Shown piece by piece: positions 19,922 to 29,746 of a DNA stretch of 38,201 nt. A program made the position numbers and the translations under genes. Position 1 is the first letter of the stretch. Each line of letters begins with the position of its first letter. A model generated the notes under the pieces. The model searched no databases. It had not been told where the DNA came from and was given only the letters and a program-made list of their open reading frames with translations. Source of the DNA: Richelia intracellularis HH01. GTDB lineage: Bacteria > Cyanobacteriota > Cyanobacteriia > Cyanobacteriales > Nostocaceae. The stretch spans positions 1 to 38,201 of the forward strand of contig NZ_CAIY01000075.1 of assembly GCF_000350105.1 (NCBI RefSeq), given 5' to 3'.

Positions 19922-20965
19922 TTATTGATTTGAACTACGGGGGTCTAATGCATCTCTTAAACAATCACCTAACAAATTAAATGCTAATACTGCTAATATA
20001 ATTAGGGCCGTGGGAGGCCAAATTAACCAAGGTTGTAATACTAAGATGGAAGCATTAGTAGCTAAAGATAACATATTACCCCAGGATGGATCTGGTTGTT
20101 GAATTCCTAAACCAATCAAGCTCAATACAGCTTCCGAAGTAATAAAACTCGGTACGGATAAGGTTGCAGCAATAGCAATATAAGTAGATGCTTGAGGTAA
20201 AATATGGCGAATGATAATATAAATCGGTTTACCTCCCATAACCTGTGCTGCCTGAACAAATTCCCTTTCCTTAATTGATAATACCTGACCGCGAATTACC
20301 CTAGCTAAACCAGCCCAACTTACTAGGGAAGTAATAAATACAATTAATAAAAAACGTTGTGTACTAGTTAACCCTGGTGGTAAAACTGCACCTAAGGTTA
20401 TCAATAAATAAATACTGGGAAAAGTCATTAATACTTCAGATAAACGCATTATAATACTGTCTGTCCAACCACCAAAGTAACCAGAAATACCACCGATGAG
20501 TATTCCTAATGGGAAAGTCAGGGCCACACCCGCAATGCCGATAAATAAGCTTATACGACTGCCATGAATTAAACGGCTGAATTGATCTCGTCCTTGATCA
20601 TCAGTACCTAAAATATTAAGTTTTGCTTCTCCTCGTACCCCGAATAAATGCAAGTGAGATTTTTTATCTAGAACAAAAAATCCTAGAGGTGAAGGTTTGC
20701 CTTCATCTACTTCAATCAGACGCTTACCTGTCTCTAAATCAGTGTTTCCTTGAATAGTAGGGTAAATATATGGTGTAGTTAGTTGCCCAGATTTAGAGAT
20801 ATAGTGAATCTTAGTAGGTGGTAATAAAGAACCATTAGACTGCTGGGCATAGGGACTATAAGGAGAAACAAAATCAGCTAAGATTGCAGCCAAGTAAAAC
20901 ACAATTAGTATAAATGCTCCAAACTTCGCTAATGGATTTTTACTCAGTTTTTGCCACCAATTCAT
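19922..20965 (-). CDS. ABC transporter permease, OppC/DppC type
   Basis: A 347-residue inner-membrane permease of the peptide/nickel importer class. Features are an N-terminal cytoplasmic segment, a first transmembrane helix (about 13-33), a periplasmic insertion of about 100 residues containing SPYSPYAQQ and the conserved LLGTDxxGRDxFSR-like sequence (LGTDDQGRDQFSRLIHGSR), then about five helices. The cytoplasmic EAA loop for ATPase contact reads QAAQVMGGKPIYIIIRHILP. The C-terminus is GDCLRDALDPR, typical of OppC/DppC. Ribosome-binding sequence GAGG lies 7 bases before ATG (complement of 20973-20976). The OppB-like permease, binding protein and ATPase subunits are not in the window, so the gene stands alone. 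Substrate is unknown; oligopeptide import is the family default. Confidence 0.92.
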   Translation of the reverse strand: MNWWQKLSKNPLAKFGAFILIVFYLAAILADFVSPYSPYAQQSNGSLLPPTKIHYISKSGQLTTPYIYPTIQGNTDLETGKRLIEVDEGKPSPLGFFVLDKKSHLHLFGVRGEAKLNILGTDDQGRDQFSRLIHGSRISLFIGIAGVALTFPLGILIGGISGYFGGWTDSIIMRLSEVLMTFPSIYLLITLGAVLPPGLTSTQRFLLIVFITSLVSWAGLARVIRGQVLSIKEREFVQAAQVMGGKPIYIIIRHILPQASTYIAIAATLSVPSFITSEAVLSLIGLGIQQPDPSWGNMLSLATNASILVLQPWLIWPPTALIILAVLAFNLLGDCLRDALDPRSSNQ

Positions 20966-21418
20966 ATTTATTCCTCTTTTACCTTAAGATCTATTTAAGA
21001 TAGTATTCTTTGTAGACCAAATATACTCCATTGAAAACATTAGTTATTTTCATAGTAAATTTACCATCCTATTGAAATTAACTAGATAATCATGTATCTG
21101 TTACGACCTATCCTGGAAAATTCGGACTTAGTTAAGAGTATGACAAGCATTTAACTAGTTTATTGATTTCAATATTGGTAAGTTGGTAGGCCTAGGAAAT
21201 ATATAGTTTGTCTGTACTAAATGCATTAGAATAGATGAAAATAAAAAACATATCAATAAAAGTTTTGAGCTTTCCAGGAAGTCTTATCAGATTTGAATGT
21301 GTAAGCTTCTTCTTCGATCTCAGCATAGTTATAGTGACCAGCCTAAATACTTAGAAAATAAGCTGCTATTCAATTATTTTGAGATAATGTCAACAACTAC
21401 ACTCATACACTAGTAGTA
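20966..21418. other. divergent promoter region, permease and symporter
   Basis: No gene is seen. It must carry the promoters of both divergent genes. I see no clear operator, and no Shine-Dalgarno sequence precedes the symporter ATG. Confidence 0.5.
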
Positions 21419-22867
21419 ATGACTGAACAAATTGGAATAGCAGCTACTTTTATTTTCTTTCTGCTTATATTTACAGGGGTGGGAATCTACTCATCAAAAC
21501 AAAAAGAAACTACTACCACTGATTATTTACTTGCTAGTCGTAACGTAAATCCCTGGCTAACTGCGCTTTCAGCGATGGCAACTGGTCAAAGTGGATTGTT
21601 GTTTATAGGTCAAGTTGGTTTTACTTACAAAATAGGAATTTCTTCTCTATGGCTTGTTATTGGTTGGCTAATTGGTGACTATATTGCTTGGTATTTTGTT
21701 TTTACAAAGTTAAGGCAAGTATCAGAAGAGACTGCTTCAGATACAATTTCTTCTTTTCTGAACCAGAATAATCAAGGGTCTCGTTTGGTTGCAATTATTT
21801 CTGCATTAATTACCATTGCTTTTCTCGGTTCCTATGCTGCTGCTCAATTAGTAGCAGGAAGTAAAGCTATTAGTGCTGTATTTGGATGGAACTATTACTT
21901 GGGTATAATAGTAGGTGCTGCAATTGTGGTTACATACTGTTTTTCCGGAGGAATTCGCGCTTCCATTTGGACAGATGCAGTACAAGCCATTATTATGATT
22001 GTTTCCTTATTTACACTATTTATTACTGCAGTTAATAGTTGTGGTGGATTCGGTAGTCTTTGGCAGTCTTTGGGAAATATCAATCCAAGTTTGATAGACT
22101 GGAATTCTTCACAACAACCTTGGGGATTCTTACCATTTTTTATTGGCTGGATAGTAGCTGGTTTTGGTGTTGTTGGACAACCACATATTATTATTCGCGC
22201 TATGGCTATTGATTCAGCCAAAAATATTAATTTTGCTAGAAATATTAAGATAAGCTTAGGAATATTAAATTCTATTTCTGCAATAGGAATTGGTTTAGCA
22301 GCACGGGTATTAATGCCAGACTTGATTAATTCTGGGGATCCAGAATTAGCATTACCTTATCTATCATTAGAACTGCTGCCAGCAGTTGTGGTAGGTCTAA
22401 TATTAGCAGGACTATTTTCTGCGACTATCTCCACCGCAGATTCACAAATACTTGCCTGTTCTGCTGCCATAACCCAAGACCTATTTCCAGGTTTAGCTCA
22501 ATCTTATAAGTTTGCAAAGTTAGGAACCCTAATAGTAACAACAGTAATTTTAGTAATTGCTCTAGCTGGAAGTGATAATGTCTTCAGTTTAGTGACTTTT
22601 TCTTGGTCTGCTCTGGCTTCGGGTTTGGGTCCTCTATTAATATTAAAAGTTTGGCAACGTACAATAAGTACACTGACCGCGATTTCCATGATGGGGGTTG
22701 GTATTGCTACAGCTTTGATTTGGAATTTAGGGTTGAATATATCCAGTGCAATTTATGAGGTACTTCCCGGTATGACTTCGGGAATGATAGTTTATGGGTT
22801 TGACCAGTTGTTAAGAAATACCCATCTATCAGGTTTTTGTTTGAGTATATCGAAAAGAAAGGGTTAA
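21419..22867 (+). CDS. sodium:solute symporter, PutP-like (proline type)
   Basis: A 482-residue protein with about 12-13 hydrophobic helices, length typical of the SSS family. The best signatures are GVVGQPHIIIRAMAI (about 249-263), matching the GQPHI(I/V)RFMA motif of proline symporters, and the ATISTADSQILACSAAITQDL region (about 345-365), matching the PutP helix that carries sodium-binding serines and threonines. The N-terminal ASRNVNPWLTALSAMATGQSG is also PutP-like. It should import proline or a related solute with Na+ across the plasma membrane. Substrate specificity is inferred. The gene stands alone, divergent from the permease and convergent with trpC. Confidence 0.9.
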   Translation: MTEQIGIAATFIFFLLIFTGVGIYSSKQKETTTTDYLLASRNVNPWLTALSAMATGQSGLLFIGQVGFTYKIGISSLWLVIGWLIGDYIAWYFVFTKLRQVSEETASDTISSFLNQNNQGSRLVAIISALITIAFLGSYAAAQLVAGSKAISAVFGWNYYLGIIVGAAIVVTYCFSGGIRASIWTDAVQAIIMIVSLFTLFITAVNSCGGFGSLWQSLGNINPSLIDWNSSQQPWGFLPFFIGWIVAGFGVVGQPHIIIRAMAIDSAKNINFARNIKISLGILNSISAIGIGLAARVLMPDLINSGDPELALPYLSLELLPAVVVGLILAGLFSATISTADSQILACSAAITQDLFPGLAQSYKFAKLGTLIVTTVILVIALAGSDNVFSLVTFSWSALASGLGPLLILKVWQRTISTLTAISMMGVGIATALIWNLGLNISSAIYEVLPGMTSGMIVYGFDQLLRNTHLSGFCLSISKRKG

Positions 22868-22955
22868 ATAATTGTATCCATTATATAACTCTCCATATTT
22901 AATAGCACTCATAAAGCTAAATCAAAGGAGATATACCAACAATTAAGACCCTAGT

Positions 22956-22975
22956 AGTTATCGAAAAAGATAACT
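22956..22975 (+). terminator. small hairpin downstream of the symporter
   Basis: A 7-bp perfect stem AGTTATC / GATAACT with loop GAAAAA, 88 bases after the symporter stop. There is no T-run. It may protect or end the transcript. Confidence 0.25.
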
Positions 22976-23426
22976 CAGACGATTCCCTAGGAGTAGTTAT
23001 GGTAAATAATTGTAAAGTATATTTGAAAATGTATGATTAAGCTCTAGGAGAAGAATAACACTGAGCATGGTCAAGAGACTAGATGCAAAATTATAGTTCA
23101 GGATAAAAAACTATTTAGGATAACTTGAGAAAAGTAGTTGATTGACTGACTCAAAAACTATCCTAAACATGTTTTTACATACAAAATTTAACAAACAAAG
23201 AGTAGAGAATTGAGTTTTCCTGCTAAGGATAATATTAAATCTTAGATAGTAGATTCTAGGGAAACTATGACAAAAATTTCTCAAGAAGCAGCTAAAAAAA
23301 TCATTGGGCATTAGAATTATAGTTTCTTTGACTCCCGGATTTATAATCAAGGACTACTTTAGTTTCTATAAGCATTATTATTATGCTCCCCCAAAAGTTT
23401 TATTATACAAATATCAAATATATCAT

Positions 23427-23467
23427 GGCTTACCACAGATAAATGAATTATTTATCTGTGGTAAGCC
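23427..23467. repeat. 18-bp perfect inverted repeat, 5-base loop
   Basis: Arms starting GGCTTACCACAGATAAA (23427-23443) and ending TTTATCTGTGGTAAGCC (23451-23467) are exact inverse complements; one further T-A pair extends the stem to 18 bp. It lies in the gap between convergent symporter and trpC, where a bidirectional terminator could sit, but neither side has a T-run and it is 560 bases or more from both genes. Confidence 0.85.
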
Positions 23468-24043
23468 TACAGTTTATAACAAGTAGAAAACCAAGAAAAA
23501 ATATTACTAACTGGTATTTTGGATTTCTAATAAAATTCTAATGGAATTATTTAATGAGGCGTTTTTTCTCTGCTATACAAACATTTAGTCTATTTTCAGA
23601 CTGTTTACATAGTAAAAGCAATATTGACGATAAAGTGAATATCCTTGATACTAGGAAAATAAGTTAATCATTTGTTCCAATTAATTTGACATGATGTCGA
23701 TTTTTTGACGAATGGTGTTCCACTTATTTTTGTTGAACAGAAGCTTTACGTAAAGTAATAATTAGCTGATTCACTTGATTTATCAGGTTTGTGTCTTTTC
23801 TAGCTGTTCCCATTATTTAAGTTCATAATGAACTATTAATAGTATCAAAATTGATGTCCCCTAAATTAATGGGTTGATTCTAGCATTAGGTACTTGTGTT
23901 AATTAAGGCTTAAGACATATATCCCTAAGATAAAAATAAAACTCATAAATCTATACTTTTAATGGTATAGGTTTTTCCATAAATGTAACCCTACATCTGT
24001 CACAATTATGATATTTGATCTCAAAGATTAATCAGGGTTGTGC

Positions 24044-24931
24044 TTACAGCGAAGTCAGTAAATTAGAGATCACTAATTTTCTGTCTGGGTGCTTAATCAG
24101 CAATTCACCAATTAATACGGCAGATGCTCCAGCTTTTTGCACCAAGTTAATATCTTCTCTATTCTTTAGCCCTGATTCGCTAATAACCAAAACTCCTTTT
24201 TTTCGTAATTCTTCAGCCCTTGCTGCTAAAAGCTGACAAGTAGTATGTAAATTTACAGAGAAGTCTTCCAATTCACGATTATTAATACTCACTAACACAA
24301 CACCATCTAAAGTGAGTACACGGTCAATTTCTTCCAGAGTATGAACCTCAACTAAGGGTGTCATTCTTAGTAAATTTGTAATTTTGATGAAGTACTGCAG
24401 ATCTTGATTACTAAGTATGGCTGCAATTAATAAAACTGCATCTGCTCCTTTTGACCTTGCCAAATATATTTGATATGGATAAATAATGAAATCCTTACAT
24501 AAAAGTGGTAAATCAACTTTAGTATGAATTTGGGCTAAGTAGTTAAAATCACCATGAAAAAACTTTTTATCCGTAACTACAGAGATACAACTAGCCCCCG
24601 CAGATTGATATTCACTGGCTATAGCTGTAGGGTTAAAATCTTCACACAAAACCCCTTGAATAGGGGATGCTTTTTTAACTTCAGCGATAAGCGCAGGTTT
24701 TGTCTTCCCTTGTTTTAATGTAGCCAAAAAATCCTTTGGTGTTGGTAGATCCCTAATTTGACTTTGCAAATCCTGTAGAGGCTGTTTTAAACGCTGTTGA
24801 TCTACTTCTAATTCTTTATTCCAAACAATTGCTTCCAAAATGTTCTTAGGTGCTGCATCTGGCAATGCTACTTGATACTGTACAGAAGAGGCAGCAATAA
24901 CTGGATTAGGTTGTCGGCGACGAATGTACAT
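24044..24931 (-). CDS. trpC: indole-3-glycerol-phosphate synthase
   Basis: A 295-residue TIM-barrel enzyme that closes the indole ring in tryptophan synthesis, releasing CO2 and water. Active-site motifs are AEVKKASP (Glu and Lys of the substrate site), LLCKDFI (catalytic lysine), [10 protein letters not shown] (catalytic glutamate), INNRELEDF (asparagine) and VISESGL (serine). The usual SPSKG after the first lysines reads SPIQG, and GINNR reads SINNR; both are mild departures. The N-terminal ~30 residues ([10 protein letters not shown]...) form the extension seen in cyanobacterial proteins. It lies 224 bases downstream of lpdA on the same strand, a neighbourhood I recall from other cyanobacteria. 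Confidence 0.96.
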   Translation of the reverse strand: MYIRRRQPNPVIAASSVQYQVALPDAAPKNILEAIVWNKELEVDQQRLKQPLQDLQSQIRDLPTPKDFLATLKQGKTKPALIAEVKKASPIQGVLCEDFNPTAIASEYQSAGASCISVVTDKKFFHGDFNYLAQIHTKVDLPLLCKDFIIYPYQIYLARSKGADAVLLIAAILSNQDLQYFIKITNLLRMTPLVEVHTLEEIDRVLTLDGVVLVSINNRELEDFSVNLHTTCQLLAARAEELRKKGVLVISESGLKNREDINLVQKAGASAVLIGELLIKHPDRKLVISNLLTSL

Positions 24932-25015
24932 ATTTGAAAAACAATTTGGGAGATTTCAAGTGTTTTAATAGTTGTAATTACACTGTAAGCGTATAGGAAC
25001 ATAGTTATGGAAACC

Positions 25016-25035
25016 AAGTCCGCATATGCGGACTT
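25016..25035. repeat. perfect 20-bp palindrome in the trpC upstream region
   Basis: AAGTCCGCATATGCGGACTT is its own inverse complement, with a G/C-rich stem in AT-rich surroundings. It lies 84 bases before the trpC start and 120 bases after the lpdA stop. It could be an lpdA terminator stem (minus strand followed by GGTTTCC, a weak T-run), or an operator. Confidence 0.8.
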
Positions 25036-25048
25036 AAGTTAAATTGGG

Positions 25049-25139
25049 GTCTCGTGTAGTCCTATCCCTTATAATAGTTGTTCTAAGGCCTGTTACTATA
25101 ACTAGGGTAAAAGCACCTAATTATAGGGGATAATGAGAC
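25049..25139. repeat. imperfect inverted repeat between lpdA and trpC
   Basis: ATCCCTTATAAT (25064-25075) pairs with ATTATAGGGGAT (25120-25131), with one G-T wobble; outer GTCTC (25049-25053) pairs with GAGAC (25135-25139). The 44-base interior can form further stems. Together with the palindrome at 25016-25035 it makes most of the lpdA-trpC gap a potentially folded RNA on the minus strand, or a small MITE-like insertion with terminal repeats. Confidence 0.5.
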
Positions 25140-25155
25140 ACTTCAGATTAAAAGA

Positions 25156-26583
25156 TTAAACCACTGCCCTTTTATAAGCTTCATCTAAAACCTCAGAGAG
25201 AGTGGGGTGGGCATGCACCAAATAGGCCAAATCTTGCACCTTTTGCCTGTTCATTATAGCAGCTGATGCCTCGTGGATAATATCAGAAGCATGGAGACCA
25301 AAAATGTGTACTCCAAGTATTTCTCCTGTGTCTTGACGATAAATTACCTTGGCAATGCCATCAGCTTCACCATCAGCTAAAGCTTTGGAATTACCTTTGA
25401 AATAACTCTTTGTTGTCTTAATAGTGAAACCTTCTGCACTACCTTTCTCCACAGCTTGGGCTTCTGTCAATCCCACATAGCTAATTTCCGGATGGGTAAA
25501 TGCAGCAGCTGGAATGCTTATATAATCGATAGCCTTACTTCTACCACAGATATTTTCTACTGCTACAATACCTTGAGCAGAAGCAGCATGAGCCAACATC
25601 ATTTTCCCAGTAGCATCCCCAATTGCCCATAAATATGGCACTACTTCATTTCCTCTTAATACTGCCATATTATCATTTATGGGAATATAATTATGGCGAC
25701 AAAGTTCTACACCTACATTCTCTAAGCCTAGATTTTGAGTCTTAGGAGCACGCCCCGTAGCCACTAAGCAAGCATCTACCTCCAAGGTGTTATAACATTC
25801 CTTCGTTTTAAAATCAGCTAATTCAATTATTACAGGTGAACCTGGAGTAACCTTTTTTGCATATATCCCAGTATATGTTTCTACATCTCTAAGATTAATG
25901 AGTGTCCGTTCTGCAAGTTTAGCAATATCCCGGTCAAAGGTAGGCATTAATTGGGGCAAAGCCTCAATTATAGTAATTTCACATCCTAAAGCTGAGTATA
26001 TATCAGCAAATTCCAAGCCAATGTAACCGCTACCAATAATTGCTACCCAATCAGGCAAGAATTCTAACTTGATCGCTTGGTCACTAGTAAAAACAGTTTT
26101 ACCGTCCACCTTAATTCCTGGAGGAACAAAAGGTACAGAACCAGGAGAAAGGATAATATCTTTAGCGGTAATAATTTTTTCTTTACCACCCATATGTAGT
26201 CTTACTTTCTGAGTGCCAGCTACCTGGCCCCAAGCCCTAATTATGTCTACACCTAAACGCTTAAGACTATTGGTTAAATTCCCTTGAATTTTAGCAACTA
26301 AATTATTGGCATGGTCAGCAATTGCTTGGCGATCAAATTCAACATTAGGGACCTGAATACCAAGGGTTTTTAAATGGCTAGTATCTTTCAACTCCCGCAC
26401 CCGTCCAGAAGCTGCTAATAAGGCTTTTGATGGAATACAGCCTCGATTAACACAAGTTCCTCCCATGTCTCCTGCTTCAATAATAGCTGTCTTTAAACCA
26501 CAGCTAACGGCATGTAGAGCTGCGCCATGTCCGCCTACGCCAGCGCCTATGATAACTAAATCATAATCAAATACATGATCCAC
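25156..26583 (-). CDS. lpdA: dihydrolipoyl dehydrogenase
   Basis: A 475-residue flavoprotein, the E3 component of pyruvate dehydrogenase and possibly of the glycine cleavage complex; it reoxidises dihydrolipoyl groups with NAD+. Motifs seen are [15 protein letters not shown] (FAD), [13 protein letters not shown] (redox-active disulfide), [16 protein letters not shown] (NAD), [16 protein letters not shown], and HAHPTLSE near the C-terminus (active-site histidine and glutamate). The start codon is GTG, since 26581-26583 read CAC on the plus strand; GGAG eight bases before it (complement of 26592-26595) supports this. The frame is intact and of usual length. It is followed by trpC on the same strand. 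Confidence 0.97.
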   Translation of the reverse strand: MDHVFDYDLVIIGAGVGGHGAALHAVSCGLKTAIIEAGDMGGTCVNRGCIPSKALLAASGRVRELKDTSHLKTLGIQVPNVEFDRQAIADHANNLVAKIQGNLTNSLKRLGVDIIRAWGQVAGTQKVRLHMGGKEKIITAKDIILSPGSVPFVPPGIKVDGKTVFTSDQAIKLEFLPDWVAIIGSGYIGLEFADIYSALGCEITIIEALPQLMPTFDRDIAKLAERTLINLRDVETYTGIYAKKVTPGSPVIIELADFKTKECYNTLEVDACLVATGRAPKTQNLGLENVGVELCRHNYIPINDNMAVLRGNEVVPYLWAIGDATGKMMLAHAASAQGIVAVENICGRSKAIDYISIPAAAFTHPEISYVGLTEAQAVEKGSAEGFTIKTTKSYFKGNSKALADGEADGIAKVIYRQDTGEILGVHIFGLHASDIIHEASAAIMNRQKVQDLAYLVHAHPTLSEVLDEAYKRAVV

Positions 26584-26850
26584 CTTAGTTTCTCCGCATA
26601 CTTTACATATATATTCTTAACTGATGAAATAATCAGTATAATTCCTTCAATTTTAGACTGTCATTCAGATTAGGGATAATTCATTGTGGCAAGTGATTGG
26701 TAACAAAAATTTAGATTGACAATCGATATACCAAAAGTGAAAAGTTGATGCCCTTATAATTCGGTAAAATTACGTTCCACAACCCTGATTATCTGACGAA
26801 CACCCCTTCCCATTATAAATATATACATTAGGACAAGAGTTATTGTTAGC

Positions 26851-28584
26851 CTAATAGCCTTTTTTTATTGCAGACCAGTTACTAGCAATAGGCATTCGCC
26901 AACCAGTAGTATCAAAAGCACGATCAGTAATTTTTAAGATGGGAGGAGCTTGTCGGCGTTTAAATTCAGCCCGTGCGACCATCTGCATTACCCTATCTAC
27001 TAATATTTCATTATGTCCTGCAGCAACAATTTGATTGACTGATTGGTGATCTTGAAACAAACGTTGCAATATGTCATCTAAAATCTCGTATTCTGGTAAG
27101 GAATCTTGATCTACTTGGTCAGGTTTGAGTTCAGCACTTGGTGGTTTAGTAAGAATATGGTGGGGGATAATTTCTTCTGACGTATAATTGTTTTTTTCTC
27201 CTATACTATTAATTAGTAAGTTTCTTCCTTGAAGATTTAACCAGCGACAGATTGAATATACGTAAGTTTTTGGTACATCAGCAATAACTGCTAGACCACC
27301 ACTCATATCCCCATAAAGTGTGCAGTAACCTACTGCCATTTCTGACTTATTTCCCGTAGATAGAAGTAAATGTCCAGACTTGTTAGCAATTGCCATTAGT
27401 AAGTTGCCACGGATTCGTGACTGTATGTTTTCTTCTGCATGTCCAAATTCCCCATCGGAAAATAATTTGCCTAGGGTTTTGGCATAAGAAGCCATCAATT
27501 CCCCAATAGGAAAAATTTGCGTTTTAATTCCCAGATTTTTACTGAGTTCTAAGGCATCAGTAACTGAATGTTGAGAACTATGAGGGGAAGGCATAAGAAC
27601 ACCAAGCACATTCTCCTTACCAAGAGCTGCGGTAGCAATTGAAGCTACAAGGGCAGAGTCAATCCCACCACTCAAACCCAAAATTGCCTGGGTGAATCCG
27701 CATTTTCCAGCATATTCCCGTACCCCTAATACTAAAGCATGCCATCTTTCCTCATCCACACATTCATATTTAGTTGCTATACTTCCTGGTAGAAAATCCC
27801 GTTTTATAGGATCAAATTCCAACATTATTAAATCAGCAACAAAACCTTGAGCACGACATACGAGTTCACCCTGATGATTATGGGCAAAACTTCTACCATC
27901 AAATATCAAATCATCATTGCTACCGACTTGATTAGCATATATGATTGGTTTTTGAAAACGTCGTGAGACATGTTGAGAAATTTTTTCCCTCAAGTCTTGT
28001 TTGCCTGTTATATAAGGCGAAGCAGATAAATTAACAACTAAATCAACACCAATATTTGAGAGGTCATCAATAGGACAACATCTGTAGTTTACTTTGCCAA
28101 AAAATTCCTCATCATTCCATAAATCCTCACAAATAGTTACACCAATATGAATGCCATCTAAGTTGAAATAATTTGCTTCCGTACCTGGCTCAAAATAACG
28201 CCGTTCATCAAATACATCATATGTAGGTAGAAGACGCTTATGAAAGATATTCTCAACTTTATTCCCTCCTAGTAGAGCAACACTATTAAATAAATGTTTA
28301 CCCCCATTAACAGATGCATTTAAGTTTGCTGTAACTGTTCCTACTAATACTTTTAGATCTGGTGGTAAATCTTTTGCTAATTGTTGCAAGGTCAAATCCA
28401 TTTCCCTAATAAAACAGGGGTACAGAAGTAAATCCTTAGGCGGGTAACCACACAGAGAAAGTTCAGGAGTCAGTAATAATTGTGCTTCTTTAGCAGGAAC
28501 ACTATAAGCTGCTGCTAAAATCTTTTGAGCATTGCCAGACAAATCACCAATAATAGGATTAAGCTGAGCGATCGCAATTTTCAT
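26851..28584 (-). CDS. nadE: NAD+ synthetase, glutamine-dependent
   Basis: 577 residues from ATG 28584. The open frame continues 32 codons upstream, but MKIAIAQLNPIIGDLSGN is the conserved beginning of the family. The N-terminal half is a nitrilase-like glutaminase with triad Glu (LTPELSLCGYPP), Lys (FHKRLLPTYDVFDERRYFEPG region) and Cys (GVTICEDLWND). The C-terminal half is the ATP-dependent synthetase: LGLSGGIDSALVASIA (P-loop), STGNKSEMAVGYCTLYGDM, and KPPSAELKPDQVDQDSLPEYE. It makes NAD+ from deamido-NAD+, ATP and glutamine, the last step of the pathway. nadD lies upstream on the same strand, separated by about 1.55 kb. HIP1 sequence GCGATCGC covers the codons after the start (28568-28575). 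Confidence 0.97.
   Translation of the reverse strand: MKIAIAQLNPIIGDLSGNAQKILAAAYSVPAKEAQLLLTPELSLCGYPPKDLLLYPCFIREMDLTLQQLAKDLPPDLKVLVGTVTANLNASVNGGKHLFNSVALLGGNKVENIFHKRLLPTYDVFDERRYFEPGTEANYFNLDGIHIGVTICEDLWNDEEFFGKVNYRCCPIDDLSNIGVDLVVNLSASPYITGKQDLREKISQHVSRRFQKPIIYANQVGSNDDLIFDGRSFAHNHQGELVCRAQGFVADLIMLEFDPIKRDFLPGSIATKYECVDEERWHALVLGVREYAGKCGFTQAILGLSGGIDSALVASIATAALGKENVLGVLMPSPHSSQHSVTDALELSKNLGIKTQIFPIGELMASYAKTLGKLFSDGEFGHAEENIQSRIRGNLLMAIANKSGHLLLSTGNKSEMAVGYCTLYGDMSGGLAVIADVPKTYVYSICRWLNLQGRNLLINSIGEKNNYTSEEIIPHHILTKPPSAELKPDQVDQDSLPEYEILDDILQRLFQDHQSVNQIVAAGHNEILVDRVMQMVARAEFKRRQAPPILKITDRAFDTTGWRMPIASNWSAIKKGY
28568..28575. repeat. HIP1 octamer GCGATCGC
   Basis: This highly iterated palindrome is common in many cyanobacterial genomes. 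This is the only copy I found in the window, and it is inside the first codons of nadE. Confidence 0.7.
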
Positions 28585-29081
28585 AGTTGGAATTTTGCTA
28601 TAAAAAATTATGGCTGAATTTTCTTCTTTTATCTTCTTCTTTATCCATTGATATATCCTCTTAACTAAACCATAATACATATAATTAACATTTCTAATAT
28701 TACTTAAGATAACTACCCAATCTAACTTATTTTGTAATTTTGTAATAACTCAATAATATGTCTAACCTCATAATGACTAGATATCCAATAATTCCTTATA
28801 GCATGCAGAACAGATAGGAATTATTGTTTCCCCTTTCTATAGAGCTTTGAGCCTGTATCCCATACATACAGGTAATTTTAAGAATTAGGTAATTTTAATC
28901 ATTAAATAAAGGGTTTATGCTAGAATCATTAGCACACTATGATTGTTAAATTTATACATCCAAAGTGTTGATATAGTGGCTATTATTGTAGCTTTTCTTA
29001 CAGTTGATAAACAATACAATACTGCTCTGCATTTTACAGCCTAATAATGCATTATCTTTACATAAGGCTGAGTTATCAAAA

Positions 29082-29115
29082 GTATATTATAAAGTAAGGT
29101 ATATTATAAAGTGAT
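29082..29115. repeat. two-copy tandem repeat
   Basis: GTATATTATAAAGT occurs at 29082-29095 and again at 29099-29112, a period of 17 bases, in non-coding DNA. It is a simple duplication without evident function. Confidence 0.6.
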
Positions 29116-29170
29116 GATAATGATCATATAAATAAAAGCTAAAATTAGTCTCATAATAGATTATTCAAAA

Positions 29171-29202
29171 TAAAAAATAGCAGAAATATATTTCTGCTAT
29201 TT
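29171..29202 (-). terminator. perfect 28-bp palindrome with minus-strand T-run
   Basis: AAATAGCAGAAATA (29175-29188) and TATTTCTGCTATTT (29189-29202) are exact inverse complements. On the minus strand the stem runs into TTTTTTATTTT. This is the best terminator-like structure on the minus strand between nadD and nadE, 930 bases after nadD ends, so it may once have ended a gene now lost. Confidence 0.5.
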
Positions 29203-29726
29203 GAGGTGACGGATAGGAGCAAAATATGAATTTTTAGCTCACTTATTTATAATCTGATTTACTCTATGAGAACTTACGATAATTATCTATCTTTAATATT
29301 CTGCTTGAATTATTGTAGTATTATTATTCCAATGTATATTATATGCTAAATTCACTTGTAATCTTCACGTTCATTAATAGATTTGATCAGCAAATATATA
29401 ATCTAACAAAAGTTCCAACTAATATTAAATATTTTATTTTGAGAAAACTATATAATATTATGCTAAACCGAAATAACTCACAGATGAAAGACTTTATGTT
29501 TACAGGCTGCAAGATATTTCAATTGTTTTTGGCTGGCTGTTTACTAAAAGTCATTAGCTATAAATTCTAAATTGGATAAACACTAACAGTTTATCTTTGA
29601 AAGGGGCCAAAACTTTTGCGTTTAATTTATAAAAGCTGACAGGGTAAATAGAACCTTTAAAAACTTTTACTTCTGTATCTACTAAAAAAACCATTTTTAT
29701 AAAAATAAGTTTGAATATGGGAATAA

Positions 29727-29746
29727 CCAGGAAAATTTTTTCCTGG
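29727..29746. repeat. short inverted repeat
   Basis: CCAGGAAAA (29727-29735) and TTTTCCTGG (29738-29746) pair perfectly with a two-base centre. It is too tight for a normal RNA loop; a DNA-binding site or chance are both possible. Confidence 0.4.

Larger units (their letters stand above)
22868..24043. other. gene-free region between convergent genes
   Basis: It contains several inverted repeats: AGTTATC/GATAACT (22956-22975), TTTAGGATA/TATCCTAAA (23114-23167), and an 18-bp stem at 23427-23467. The short peptide frame MTKISQEAAKKIIGH (23267-23314) followed by stops and a second frame to 23486 may be gene debris, but nothing recognisable. No intact gene. Confidence 0.5.

Noticed and set aside
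23111..23350. 79-codon minus-strand open frame
   Set aside because: Composition is A/T-driven (F, I, L, N), with no ribosome-binding site and no recognisable domain; it overlaps an inverted repeat.
23267..23486. Short peptide MTKISQEAAKKIIGH and a following 60-codon frame
   Set aside because: Interrupted by stops and a frame change, and the end of the second frame is just the hairpin. Possibly debris, but not assignable.
28585..28680. 32-codon upstream extension of nadE
   Set aside because: The conserved N-terminus of the family starts at the internal ATG 28584; the extension is lysine- and isoleucine-rich without family similarity.
29343..29570. 75-codon plus-strand open frame between nadD and nadE
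   Set aside because: Residues are those expected of AT-rich noise, with no Shine-Dalgarno sequence and no motif.
29554..29694. 46-codon minus-strand open frame starting MVFLVDTEVKVFKGS
   Set aside because: Looks mildly protein-like but is short, has no ribosome-binding site, and matches no family I know.
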